A stretch of DNA of 59,835 nucleotides from an uncultured Bacteroidales bacterium (GTDB lineage: Bacteria > Bacteroidota > Bacteroidia > Bacteroidales > P3). Position numbers and translations under genes: made by a program. Under the pieces are notes generated by a model that did not search any database, had not been told where the DNA came from, and saw nothing but the letters and a program-made list of their open reading frames with translations. Below, piece by piece: positions 16,541 through 25,380 of the stretch (position 1 is the stretch's first letter; each line of letters starts with the position of its first letter). The stretch covers positions 1 through 59,835 of the forward strand of contig CAMJJD010000007.1 of the NCBI GenBank assembly GCA_946406015.1. The letters run 5' to 3'.

Positions 16541-17296
16541 TCATTCCTCGCCCTGCAACAGTTCCAGAGCATCCTGCAGCTCGGTTCCCAGGGTCTCCAT
16601 GTCGCTCTCGCTGAGGGTTTCGTAGCCGTCGGGCAGCAGGAAGTCGGCTTCCTTCACCTTGCCCTTCACGATCTCGGTGGCGGTGTAGGTGATGGCGCGG
16701 TCTTCACCGGCCTCCATGGTGCACTCCAGAGGCATGCCCTTGATGCCGCCGAAGAGGATGTTGATCTTAGGACCAATCTCGTCCGAGTACCACATCGTCA
16801 TCGGGTGGTCCACACCCTCGTCGTCGTAGGCGTGGCGTATCATCTTCTTGGCTGTGTAGCCGGCAATCGTCTTGGTCTCGCCGGGCACATATTCGTAGTA
16901 GAAGTGGCCGGCCTCGGTGTCGACGATGTCCACGCTGTCGAAGTCGCTGGCCTTGCTGGTGCTCTTCACCAGTATCTTGCCGGTGCCTTCATAGGTGAAC
17001 TCGAAGTCCTGACTGCGCAGGTAGGCCAGCAGCTGGCTCAGGTTCTGGCATGAGGTGGAAGTGAGGTTCTGCACCAGCACGGCTTCGGTCATGCCGTTGC
17101 AGAAAATGGGACTCTTGGTGAACATGTCGTCGCCCGAGACCTTGATTTCGGCGCTGCGCACCTCCTCGGGGAGATCCACCGCCACCGAGCCCGTCGACTC
17201 GACTTTGTACTTCACAATACCCTTGAAGGTGTTCTGTGCCATTACGCCGCCCACGGTCATCAGCAGCACGGCAGCCATCGTGAAAATTTTCTTCAT
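16541..17296 (-). CDS. Secreted protein, DUF4412/GLPGLI-like
   Basis: A 251-residue protein with a signal peptide (cleavage after VMAQ). It begins NTFKGIVKYKVES and later has GETKTIAGYTAKK, MTMWYSDEIGP and GMPLECTMEAG, the order of motifs seen in DUF4412 and GLPGLI-type periplasmic or outer-membrane-facing proteins of Bacteroidota. The role is unknown. It is the first gene of the ftsK unit on the minus strand, where some Bacteroidota place a LolA-like carrier; this protein does not obviously look like LolA. Confidence 0.65.
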   Translation of the reverse strand: MKKIFTMAAVLLMTVGGVMAQNTFKGIVKYKVESTGSVAVDLPEEVRSAEIKVSGDDMFTKSPIFCNGMTEAVLVQNLTSTSCQNLSQLLAYLRSQDFEFTYEGTGKILVKSTSKASDFDSVDIVDTEAGHFYYEYVPGETKTIAGYTAKKMIRHAYDDEGVDHPMTMWYSDEIGPKINILFGGIKGMPLECTMEAGEDRAITYTATEIVKGKVKEADFLLPDGYETLSESDMETLGTELQDALELLQGEE

Positions 17297-17763
17297 CTTT
17301 ATATCAGTTTTTATTTGTTCAATTAGTTAGTATAACTTGAAACGTTTTTATTTATTGTATACCGGAAAAAATATTTTCCCGGGTGCCTCTACTCCGCCGC
17401 TTTGCGGCACCGCTGTCCTGTGGCCTCCCAAGATGATAGGTCGTGCGCGATTTAATTAAGAGAAATTAAGCCGCTGGAACAGGGCTGAAACAACCATCCT
17501 GCAACCTGCCGGTGTCCATCCCTGAAAAATATAAAAGCTTGAAAAACAGCAATTGTTCCTGTTTTGTATGGTGTAAGTGGCAGAAAATCAGGTATGTTAT
17601 GGGAGTTAACTCCGACTCATCTCCGTAACAACTCCGACTCAACTCCGATGATGGTCCGACTGAAGTCGGAGAAAAGTCGGAGTGGTGTCGGAGATGACAC
17701 GGTGCTATCGGCGACCAATATTATGGATAGGTCGTGTGCGATATAATTGTGATTTTGGGGAGG
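17297..17763. other. 467-bp gap with direct repeats and a CCGACT/AGTCGG hairpin
   Basis: No gene is seen. Near-identical 23-bp direct repeats beginning GATAGGTCGTG lie at 17435-17457 and 17726-17748 (two differences by eye). Between them, 17605-17699 has several CTCCGACT words followed by AGTCGGAG words in the opposite orientation; the exact centre is TCCGACT-GA-AGTCGGA at 17655-17670. The rest is unremarkable. Confidence 0.6.
17435..17748. repeat. Possible small mobile or foldable element bounded by 23-bp direct repeats
   Basis: The outer pair is GATAGGTCGTGYGCGATWT followed by AATT, spaced about 290 bp apart. The inside carries the inverted CCGACT array. There is no transposase, and the ends are direct rather than inverted, so it is not a classic MITE; recombination sites or a duplication are alternatives. 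Confidence 0.4.
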
Positions 17764-19011
17764 TCAGAGCTCCTCGCGAAGAATGTTGTCGGGGGTGATT
17801 GTGACCTCCTCGACGGTGTTGATGCGCGAGGGGTCGTAGGGGCGTCCGACACGGATGTAGTTGTCGGTCCATCCCTGCATTAGGTCGGAGGTCGGAGCTT
17901 GGAGGTCGGAGGTCGCTGTGTGGTGGGGGGTGGATTCCCAGAGGACGGGTCGTGTGCGTCCCATCTGGCTGTCGATGAACTGTTTGTGCTTTTTCTCGGA
18001 GAGCTCCAGCAGACGGGCGGTGTGCTCGTGGCGCACGTTGACGGGCACCTTCTCGCCGAGGCGGAGGGCGGCGGTGCCGGGTCGGTCGCTGTAGGTGAAG
18101 ACATGCAGGTAGCTGATGGGCAGGCTGTCGACGTAGGTGAGCACCTTGCGGAACTCCTCCTCGCTCTCGCCGTTGAAGCCCGCCATGATGTCGGCTGCTA
18201 TGCAGGCGTCTGACATCACCGACTTGATGCGCAGCAACTTGTCGCGATAGAGGGCGGTGTTGTAGCGGCGATGCATGAGTCGGAGCACGTGGTCGGAGCC
18301 GGCCTGCAGGGGTATGTGGAAGTGGGGGAGGAATGCCCGGCTGTGGGAGACGAAATCGATGATGTCGTCGGTGAGCAGGTTGGGTTCGATGGAGGAGATG
18401 CGGTAACGGAGGATGCCCTCGATTTGGTCGAGTCCGCGGAGCAGATCGAGGAACGACTCGCCCTGCTGCTGGCCGAAGGTGCCGGTGTTGACGCCGGTGA
18501 GTACCACCTCTTTGGCGCCGCTGTCGGCTATGCGCCGGGCGGCGCATAGGGTTTCCTCGATGGTGGCCGACCGTGAGCGGCCGCGGGCGAAGGGGATGGC
18601 GCAGTAGGTGCAGAAGTAGTCGCAGCCGTCTTGTATCTTGAAGAAGGTGCGCGTACGGGAGGCTCTTCCTGCCGAGGAGGTCTCGTTCGAGGAGTAGGAC
18701 AACAGACGTTTGCTGTCGTTGCCGAGCACCTGTGTGACGCCGGGCAACTTGGCAATCTCGTCGGCAGCCACTTGTGCGAAACAGCCCATGACGACAATCT
18801 GAGCGTCTGGGTTGAGACGGTGGGCCTGTCGGATGGCGTTGCGGCATTTTTTCTCTGCCACAGCAGTGACGGTGCAGGTGTTGATGAGGTAGAGGTCGGC
18901 CACGGAGCCCCACTCGACAATGGTGTTGCCCTCGTCGGCGAGGCGCCGCAGGGTGTCGGAAGTCTCAGCGTAGTTGAGCTTGCAGCCGAGTGTGTGGGCA
19001 GCGATGGTCAT
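17764..19011 (-). CDS. mtaB: tRNA t6A37 methylthiotransferase MtaB
   Basis: A 415-residue MiaB/MtaB-type enzyme that adds a methylthio group to t6A37 of tRNA. The N-terminal UPF0004 domain has three cysteines (TLGCKLN, INTCTVT, MGCFAQ) for one iron-sulfur cluster. The radical SAM domain has CDYFCTYC near residue 130 for the second. A TRAM-like end follows with WTDNYIRV. Residues about 366-377 (TATSDLQAPTSDL) come from an AGGTCGG heptamer array at 17882-17915 and look inserted before the TDNYIRV motif. The start overlaps the stop of the MORN gene by one base (TAATG). Confidence 0.92.
   Translation of the reverse strand: MTIAAHTLGCKLNYAETSDTLRRLADEGNTIVEWGSVADLYLINTCTVTAVAEKKCRNAIRQAHRLNPDAQIVVMGCFAQVAADEIAKLPGVTQVLGNDSKRLLSYSSNETSSAGRASRTRTFFKIQDGCDYFCTYCAIPFARGRSRSATIEETLCAARRIADSGAKEVVLTGVNTGTFGQQQGESFLDLLRGLDQIEGILRYRISSIEPNLLTDDIIDFVSHSRAFLPHFHIPLQAGSDHVLRLMHRRYNTALYRDKLLRIKSVMSDACIAADIMAGFNGESEEEFRKVLTYVDSLPISYLHVFTYSDRPGTAALRLGEKVPVNVRHEHTARLLELSEKKHKQFIDSQMGRTRPVLWESTPHHTATSDLQAPTSDLMQGWTDNYIRVGRPYDPSRINTVEEVTITPDNILREEL
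17882..17915 (-). repeat. AGGTCGG heptamer array inside mtaB
   Basis: The plus strand reads AGGTCGG, AGGTCGG, AGCTTGG, AGGTCGG, AGGTCG. On the coding strand this gives the 7-residue-period peptide SDLQAPTSDL. The same peptide type occurs in mnmE. Confidence 0.85.
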
Positions 19012-20042
19012 TACTTGCGGTCGAGGGCTGGCTCGTCGTCGAAGTGGCGGCTGCGGACCATCTTGATGCCGTCCTCGTCGGGGAAGATGGTGAAGTCGGG
19101 CTGTGGCTCGAGGAGCAGTATGTCGCGACCTTCCTTGTCTTTTCCGATGCCTTGTACGGCGTGGCGGGCCACCATGATGCGGCTCTTGCGGTTGGCGCAG
19201 TCGAAGAGTTCGTCGCCGATGCGGTCGAGCACCAGTTCGGGGTCTTCGATGGTGGTCTTGTGGGTGCCGTTGTTGAGAACCACGACCACCTTGCCGCGAC
19301 CCTGGGGTGCGAGGCAGGCGATGTCGTGGATGGAGACGAATTCCTCGTTGGGGGTGAGCAGACGGATACGGCGGTCGGCCATCATGCCGTGCTCCCAGCG
19401 TTCGTCGATGGTGAGTTTGCCCCCTTCGAAGTAGCGGTAGCTGCCGTGCTTGAGGCCGTCCTTGTAGTTGCCTTCGCGGCAGAGGAGCCCCTGCTCGTCG
19501 TACTCAACGAGGCGTCCCTCGAGGCCACCGTTGACGTATGTGCCGGTGATGTATCCGTTGGTGCCGATGCGCTTCCACCAGCGTCCGTTGCGGTGGTTGT
19601 CGCGCCAGTGGGTCACTTCGGCGGTGTCGCCCTTGGTGGTGTAGATGACGTGGAGGCCGTCTTTGACGCCCATGCGGTAGTCGGCTTCCTTGACGAGGCG
19701 GCCGTCCTCGGCGAAGAACTGCCAGCGTCCGTCGCGGTTGCGGCGGTCGTATTGGCCACGGGCCAGCAGACGTCCCTGCTCGTCGAAGGCCTCGTGTTCG
19801 CAGCGTACGCCGGGTTCGGTGTACACGTTGCGCATGCGTACTGTGCCGTCGGGGTAGAAGTAGGTGAAGGTGCCGGTCTCCTTGCCGTCGAGGAAGTCGC
19901 CCTCGTAGATTTTGGTGCCGTCTTTGTCGAGGCGCACCCAATGGCCTTGTCGGCGTCCCTGCTTGTCGATTTGGTTTTGGGCCGTGGCGGTCATTGTGGT
20001 GAGCAGCATGGCAGCGGCTAAAAGTAAGATAGTCTTATTCAT
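19011..20042 (-). CDS. Secreted MORN-repeat (YwqK-like) protein
   Basis: A 343-residue protein with a signal peptide (cleavage after TATAQ). Residues about 25-215 are a series of MORN_2-type repeats (for example GDFLDGKETGTFTYFYPDG and GRWQFFAEDGR) of the kind annotated as YwqK-family. The C-terminal 120 residues (from about TPNEEFVSIHD) are not a repeat and I do not recognise them. It is probably periplasmic. It is first in a two-gene unit with mtaB and divergent from the large T9SS protein. YwqK antitoxin function is not implied by the fold alone. Confidence 0.75.
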   Translation of the reverse strand: MNKTILLLAAAMLLTTMTATAQNQIDKQGRRQGHWVRLDKDGTKIYEGDFLDGKETGTFTYFYPDGTVRMRNVYTEPGVRCEHEAFDEQGRLLARGQYDRRNRDGRWQFFAEDGRLVKEADYRMGVKDGLHVIYTTKGDTAEVTHWRDNHRNGRWWKRIGTNGYITGTYVNGGLEGRLVEYDEQGLLCREGNYKDGLKHGSYRYFEGGKLTIDERWEHGMMADRRIRLLTPNEEFVSIHDIACLAPQGRGKVVVVLNNGTHKTTIEDPELVLDRIGDELFDCANRKSRIMVARHAVQGIGKDKEGRDILLLEPQPDFTIFPDEDGIKMVRSRHFDDEPALDRK

Positions 20043-20098
20043 TGTCTGTGTTATTCGTTGTTTTATTTGGCTGAATAACGCATGTTTATATATTTTAT

Positions 20099-20129
20099 TT
20101 TGGTAAAACGAAAAAAAGATGTATTTTTG
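20099..20129 (+). promoter_or_regulatory. Promoter of the IgGFc-like T9SS gene, nearly leaderless
   Basis: TTTG at 20099-20102, 19 nt, then TATTTTTG at 20122-20129. The ATG follows after only 4 nt (20134), so the transcript probably begins at or next to the start codon. Confidence 0.7.
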
Positions 20130-20133
20130 CACT

Positions 20134-23100
20134 ATGAAATGCAAAGTGACATATCTGCTTCTTGCGTTGCTGGCTTCGGTTTCGCTTCGGGCCCAGAGTA
20201 TCACCCCGTCCTCCACAACAACCAACATTGGGACGGACTTCTGGGTGATGTTTCTGTATAACAATGGCGACCGAAGCCCTCATCAGACCACTTTGACTGC
20301 GGTAGGCGACAGCAACGCCACCATCACAGTCTCGAATCCCTCAACGGGATGGAGCACAACAGCTAGTTTGACTGCCAATCAGTCTGTTCAAATTACTATA
20401 CCCTTGGCATCATCAACATCCCCACAATCAAATACTGCACAAACTAAAAACTTGGGGATACATGTTACCTCAACAACATCCATAGCACTCTATGCCAGTA
20501 ACTATCGGAACATGTGCAACGACATTGCGATGGTGTATCCTACCCATGTCTTAGGCACTCATTATATACTGCAGGACTATCAAGGTGACGCGGCACATTC
20601 TTCGGTTACGGGTGCAGAAGTGGGTTTCGTGGCCACTGAGGATAATACGGTGCTTACAATGACGCTCCCGTGCAACTTGTTGGACAATACATTAGTTGGC
20701 GGTTCTATGCTAACGGTTAATCTAATGCAGGGAGAGAGTTATCAACTCATAGCCTCTTCATCAGGTTCTTTCTCCGGTATGGAGGTCACTTCCAATGGAA
20801 AACCCTTTGCTGCCTTTCAGGGAAACCGGGTGGCTTACATTCCGACCGGCTCTGGCGGCGCAGGCCTTATATTTGAACAAGCAGTACCTACAGATTACTG
20901 GGGAAAGGAATATATGGTTGTGTCAACCTATGGCCGTATGGGAGACCAAGTAAGGATAACCTCATCGGAGAACGACTGTGCTGTCTATGCTAACGGGACG
21001 CTACTCTGTATGCTTCAAAAAGGAGACTCGTACGAGGACGTTATAGCTGGTGGAGGTGCAAAATACTACCATAGTACTGGAAAAATATGTATTGGCCGAT
21101 ACCTGCGTAGTAACTCGTCGGGCGGTGCTCCAGGCGACCCCGCTTCTGTAATACTACCTCCTGTTGATCAGGGTCTGCAGGCTATCCGATTTGATATTCA
21201 TAGTTATTCCGGCTTCAGTAACTATTATGTCAATATTGTGGCCCATCATTCATTTGTATCTGGCATCACTCTTGATGGTAATAACATCAGCAGTCAATTC
21301 TCCTCTGCGTTTGATACTGCCTACAGTGTTGCTTGGATTGCAGTGACACCGGGTGTTCACCTTTTGGAGAGCTCCTTAGGTCCTGTTGTGGTTGACGGCT
21401 ATGGATTGGGCAGTTACGCAGGCTATGCCAATACCTTGGGTAGATCATTTATCAAGGAACATCCAACAGAGTCCCCCTGCCCAGCTGTGACCAACATGGG
21501 AACAGATTTCTGGTGGATGTTCCTTTACAATATGAACATTAACAGCGGATCATGGACCAGCCACCGCCAATTAATTGTGGCAGGCGAACAAAGTGCTAGC
21601 ATCCATGTTTCGGGACCGGCTGGTGTTGATGAGTACTTCAACCTTACAGGAGGAAGCTACAATGACCAGCATGAATATGGAACGAACACGCTTACAATCG
21701 CCACTCCGTTTTCCGGAGGTTATCACGTCACTTCAACACAGCCTGTCTATGCCTATGCGCGTAACTATATTGATGCAACACTGGATGTGGCTACATTGCT
21801 TCCCACATCGTCACTCGACACGCATTATATCGTTCAGGACTACCCTTCGCAACAATATGGCGGTGAGGTGGGATTTGTGGCTACTGAAGACAACACGGTA
21901 CTCACTATGACAGTGCCTTGTAATATCAATGGCACCAGTATTACGGCAGGTACTACTCTGAGTCCTACTTTGATGGAAGGAGAGGCATACCTGCTTTTGG
22001 GTACGGGTTCACTGTCAGGCATGGAGGTGACTTCCAACGGAAAACCTTTCGCAATGTTCCAAGGGGCATGGAATCCTTCTGTTCCCGAGAATGTGGGTGG
22101 TCGTGACCATATGTATGAACAAGCTCTGCCTATCAGGTACTGGGGCTTCGACTTTATTGTGGCAAGCACAGTGGAACAGAGTATCAACCATATCCGAATC
22201 ACAGCATCGGAGAGCAATTGTATTGTTACTTGCAACGGCGCGTCATTGGGGACACTCAATGCTGGTCAGACAATCTCTTATCCTTGTACATCTAACTCCA
22301 CGTATGCTATCAGTACTAGCAAGACCGCCATGGTGACACTCTGTTTGGGTAGTCAGACCTCTGCCGGTACTGGGGACCCGTCGATGGTTATCATTCCACC
22401 TCTAGACCGTGGTGTCTGTGAGAGCCGTTTTGTGTTGCATAATACCACTAAGATTTCATCGCACCGTATATATATCATTTGTGATACGGCCTATTGCAGT
22501 GGACTTACACTCGATGGAAGTACTCTATCGCCTTCTTCGGAAATATTCAATGGATATCGTATCTATCGTATCAACACCACACAGGGTGGACATACTCTGT
22601 CGAATAGCGAAGGCCCTTTCATCGCTTATGCTTATGGATTGGGATATTATGAGTCTTACGCTTTCCCGTTGGGATTCAGACTTGATACGGTACAATACGA
22701 ACCCCGTCTCGTTCTGCGCGACACGTTAGCATACCAAGATACTGTTTGTGCAGGCCAAGCCTACAACGGTTATGGATTCAGCATCAGTGGTACTGAGACG
22801 TCGTCAGCCGGTACACTGGAGAGATGGCGCACATCCTCTTCGGGCGATACAGTGCATCACTATCACTTGACGCTCACCGTGCTGCCTGCTGCCGACACCA
22901 ATATATTCGGCTGGATAGTGTTGGGTGACACTATCTTCTACAACGGCGACACGTTAGCCACCGCCGGAATCTATACCTATACATTCACTGGTGAAAATGG
23001 ATGTGACTCAACGGTCAGGCTGAGTGTGTCGTATATCATAGACACTGTAGTGTATTATGACACCGTCTGCCAAGGAAGTGTCTATACAGGGTATGGCTTT

Positions 23101-24099
23101 ACCGTCATGACCACGCAGACTGTCGGCACGTCGAACTACTATGACAGTTTCGGGGACTCGCTGCACCTATATTGCCTGCGGCTGACTGTCCTCCCTGTGC
23201 CGATGTCCGAAACCACTATTCTGATTATCATGGGAGATACGCTCTTCTACAACGGCGACACACTGACTGAGAGGGGTGACTACAGCTATCACTTCACCGC
23301 CGCCAACGGATGCGACTCGACGCTTACGCTCCATCTTGAATACGAAGAAATCAGCCTCACGTCCAGCGCCAACGGCATCTGCCCCGGCGACTCGGTGACA
23401 CTTAACGCCACGGGCACCCATGCCGCATGGTGGAGTGCCACCCCTCCCGACACAAGTTTGGCTGCACAGCAGGGACAGACTTCCATTGTCGTCAGACCGC
23501 AACAGACAACTTCCTACTGTCTGTTTTCCAGCGAGGGAGGAACTCTGATAGACTGCATCGTTGTCGGTGTAGAACCGCCGCCGACATTATGTGTGGAACT
23601 CTCTCTTCCGTTTATCGACTTCGACTTTCCAACGGTGTACTTTACCGATTGTTCGGAGGGTAGCGTCTCCTCGACATGGTGCTTCGACGACGGCATCACA
23701 CTCAATAGAGCATACTCGCGCCGACAGTTCCATCATCCACTGCCCGATAGTGTTGTCGTTACTTTGCAGACTTGCAACCGCTACCATTGTTGTGCCGACA
23801 CTACCTTCAGTATTCCTAAGAAGATTCGGTCGGTATGGTGGCCCAACGTCTTCACTCCCGACGAAGAACAGAACAATCGATTTGGCTGTACGGTCACGTT
23901 CGAGATTGTCGCTTTCGAGATGCACATATACAATCGACAGGGGCTGTTGGTGTACCACACCACTGATTCTTCGGCCACGTGGGACGGTACCCGTGAGGGC
24001 GAGCCCTGTCCTCAGGGAGCCTATGTATACCATTGGCACTTGAAGGATGCCTACGGGTACGTCAAGAACGGGACCGGTACGGTGACATTGATTCGTTGA
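20134..24099 (+). CDS. Large surface protein: two IgGFc-binding-like domains and T9SS type B signal
   Basis: A 1321-residue secreted protein. The signal peptide ends in SLRAQ. Two homologous blocks follow, about 20-430 and 445-860, each starting with NxGTDFWxMFLYN and containing HYI[LV]QDY and VGFVATEDNTVLTM, which fits the IgGFc-binding N-terminal domain family. Then come two repeats of about 105 residues (DTVC...GYGF; GDT.FYNGDTL; NGCDST), a short ICPGDSVTL segment and a C-terminal gliding-motility type domain (NVFTPDEEQNNRFG to GTGTVTLIR) that directs T9SS export. It is probably an adhesin for host glycoprotein or mucus (inference). Its GC content is visibly lower than the neighbours. Confidence 0.85.
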   Translation: MKCKVTYLLLALLASVSLRAQSITPSSTTTNIGTDFWVMFLYNNGDRSPHQTTLTAVGDSNATITVSNPSTGWSTTASLTANQSVQITIPLASSTSPQSNTAQTKNLGIHVTSTTSIALYASNYRNMCNDIAMVYPTHVLGTHYILQDYQGDAAHSSVTGAEVGFVATEDNTVLTMTLPCNLLDNTLVGGSMLTVNLMQGESYQLIASSSGSFSGMEVTSNGKPFAAFQGNRVAYIPTGSGGAGLIFEQAVPTDYWGKEYMVVSTYGRMGDQVRITSSENDCAVYANGTLLCMLQKGDSYEDVIAGGGAKYYHSTGKICIGRYLRSNSSGGAPGDPASVILPPVDQGLQAIRFDIHSYSGFSNYYVNIVAHHSFVSGITLDGNNISSQFSSAFDTAYSVAWIAVTPGVHLLESSLGPVVVDGYGLGSYAGYANTLGRSFIKEHPTESPCPAVTNMGTDFWWMFLYNMNINSGSWTSHRQLIVAGEQSASIHVSGPAGVDEYFNLTGGSYNDQHEYGTNTLTIATPFSGGYHVTSTQPVYAYARNYIDATLDVATLLPTSSLDTHYIVQDYPSQQYGGEVGFVATEDNTVLTMTVPCNINGTSITAGTTLSPTLMEGEAYLLLGTGSLSGMEVTSNGKPFAMFQGAWNPSVPENVGGRDHMYEQALPIRYWGFDFIVASTVEQSINHIRITASESNCIVTCNGASLGTLNAGQTISYPCTSNSTYAISTSKTAMVTLCLGSQTSAGTGDPSMVIIPPLDRGVCESRFVLHNTTKISSHRIYIICDTAYCSGLTLDGSTLSPSSEIFNGYRIYRINTTQGGHTLSNSEGPFIAYAYGLGYYESYAFPLGFRLDTVQYEPRLVLRDTLAYQDTVCAGQAYNGYGFSISGTETSSAGTLERWRTSSSGDTVHHYHLTLTVLPAADTNIFGWIVLGDTIFYNGDTLATAGIYTYTFTGENGCDSTVRLSVSYIIDTVVYYDTVCQGSVYTGYGFTVMTTQTVGTSNYYDSFGDSLHLYCLRLTVLPVPMSETTILIIMGDTLFYNGDTLTERGDYSYHFTAANGCDSTLTLHLEYEEISLTSSANGICPGDSVTLNATGTHAAWWSATPPDTSLAAQQGQTSIVVRPQQTTSYCLFSSEGGTLIDCIVVGVEPPPTLCVELSLPFIDFDFPTVYFTDCSEGSVSSTWCFDDGITLNRAYSRRQFHHPLPDSVVVTLQTCNRYHCCADTTFSIPKKIRSVWWPNVFTPDEEQNNRFGCTVTFEIVAFEMHIYNRQGLLVYHTTDSSATWDGTREGEPCPQGAYVYHWHLKDAYGYVKNGTGTVTLIR

Positions 24100-24101
24100 T
24101 T

Positions 24102-24131
24102 TTTGTGTTTCAAAATTAAATTGTATATTTG
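24102..24131 (+). promoter_or_regulatory. Promoter of the S-component-like membrane gene
   Basis: TTTG at 24102-24105, 18 nt, then TATATTTG at 24124-24131, starting just behind the upstream stop codon. The ATG at 24157 is 25 nt away. Confidence 0.6.
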
Positions 24132-24156
24132 CAATTCCATTATTCTTAAAACTAAT

Positions 24157-24651
24157 ATGGTAATGACTTTAAAATCAAATTGTATGGTCCGACTTACCGC
24201 CTTGGATGCGGTGTTGTTGACTCTCGCCTGTTTGATACCTGCGGCTTCGCATCTGCTGGCTGTGCCATTGTATATGCTCAACCCGATGTTGGCTTTGCTG
24301 CTGGTGGGAGTCCTTTTGGGGAAGGACTGGAGGAATGCTCTTGTGCTGGCGGTCTTGTTGCCGCTGGTGAGTTGTCTGCTGACTGGGATGCCGACAGTAC
24401 CGAAGATGGTCTGCATGATAGCTGAGTTGTCTACCGTGGCGGGATTATTCCATCTGCTGTCTCGCCGTTGGACTGTGTTGCCTGCTGTGCTCGTGGCCAT
24501 TGTCGCTGGCAAGGTGGTCTATTACGCGTTGAAAGCTATTATCTTGGCTCCTGCCACGCTGGTGGGCACTGAGTGGTGGATTCAGCTGGGAACCGTGATA
24601 GTGTGGGGAGGATTGTTCGCGATGGGATACAAAATGAGAAATAAGATATAG
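24157..24651 (+). CDS. Small membrane protein, ECF transporter S-component-like
   Basis: A 164-residue protein with five or six hydrophobic helices. Helix lengths and the VPKMVCMIAELSTVAGL segment resemble substrate-binding S components of ECF vitamin or metal transporters. No A or T component is nearby, which is usual for shared-module ECF systems. The substrate cannot be read. The start at 24157 follows the promoter at 24102-24131. It is followed at 21 bp by the cytidylyltransferase gene, so the two may be cotranscribed. Confidence 0.55.
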   Translation: MVMTLKSNCMVRLTALDAVLLTLACLIPAASHLLAVPLYMLNPMLALLLVGVLLGKDWRNALVLAVLLPLVSCLLTGMPTVPKMVCMIAELSTVAGLFHLLSRRWTVLPAVLVAIVAGKVVYYALKAIILAPATLVGTEWWIQLGTVIVWGGLFAMGYKMRNKI

Positions 24652-24672
24652 AAATCAAGAATATTGTTTGCT

Positions 24673-25356
24673 ATGTATACCATGTTGTTTCTTTCGGGTG
24701 GTACGGGGAGCCGAATGCACAATGCGACTCCGAAGCAGTACCTGCTGTTGGCCGGAAAGCCTGTTATTATGCACATCCTGGAGAGGGTGGATTTGATAGA
24801 GGCTATAAAAGATGTGGTGGTGGTGTGCGCCAAGGAGTATGAGGCTCCGATAGGGTTGATGTTGAGCCAGTATGGTGTGAAGAAGCCTGTGAGATTCGCC
24901 CCTGCCGGCGCCACACGACAGGAATCGGTACGCAATGGATTGGCGTTGGTGGATGAGGCGGATGTGATAGTTCATGAAGCGGCACGTCCGTTTGTCAAGA
25001 CTGAGGATTTTGAACGGTTGATTGCTGTCCCGGAGAGGAATGCCACGATGGGATACAGCATACCGTTCTCGGTATTGAAGGGCCACGAGTATGTGGAAGG
25101 ATTGACAGAAAGGTCGGAACTGATAAATGTGCAGTTGCCGCAGAAGTTTGAGACGCGACTCCTGAAAGAAGCCCATGAAAGAGCCGCCGCCGAGGGACGT
25201 ATGTTCACGGAAGACGCCGGTATGATTTATCTTTACCATCCCGAGGTTCCTATAAAGGTTGTTGATGGTATGGATTATGACCTGAAGCTGACCACCAGAA
25301 TAGATATGTTGGCCGGTGAGCAGATTTACAGAGAGGTGTTCAGCGGGAGAAAGTAG
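24673..25356 (+). CDS. IspD/TarI-family cytidylyltransferase
   Basis: A 227-residue nucleotidyltransferase. SGGTGSRM at residues 8-15 and TPKQY just after are the CTP-binding signature, and AAGATRQESVRNGL and VHEAARPF are typical of the family. IspD makes CDP-methylerythritol for isoprenoids; TarI and the N-terminal half of Haemophilus Bcs1 make CDP-ribitol. The next two genes (an SDR and a CDP-glycerol phosphotransferase-like protein) favour CDP-ribitol or a similar polyol, as in the Bcs1 fusion. The ATG at 24673 is chosen; a TTG at 24664 is possible. Motifs alone do not separate the two activities. Confidence 0.8.
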   Translation: MYTMLFLSGGTGSRMHNATPKQYLLLAGKPVIMHILERVDLIEAIKDVVVVCAKEYEAPIGLMLSQYGVKKPVRFAPAGATRQESVRNGLALVDEADVIVHEAARPFVKTEDFERLIAVPERNATMGYSIPFSVLKGHEYVEGLTERSELINVQLPQKFETRLLKEAHERAAAEGRMFTEDAGMIYLYHPEVPIKVVDGMDYDLKLTTRIDMLAGEQIYREVFSGRK

Positions 25357-25380
25357 TTTACGGATTACAGATTATTGTTT

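Noticed and set aside
17564-17746. A 60-residue plus-strand protein in the gap after mtaB
   Set aside because: The frame covers the CCGACT/AGTCGG array and shows no protein-like features or start context.
19011-20042. Toxin-antitoxin antitoxin role for the YwqK-like protein
   Set aside because: It has a signal peptide and no toxin partner; only the MORN-type repeat is shared.
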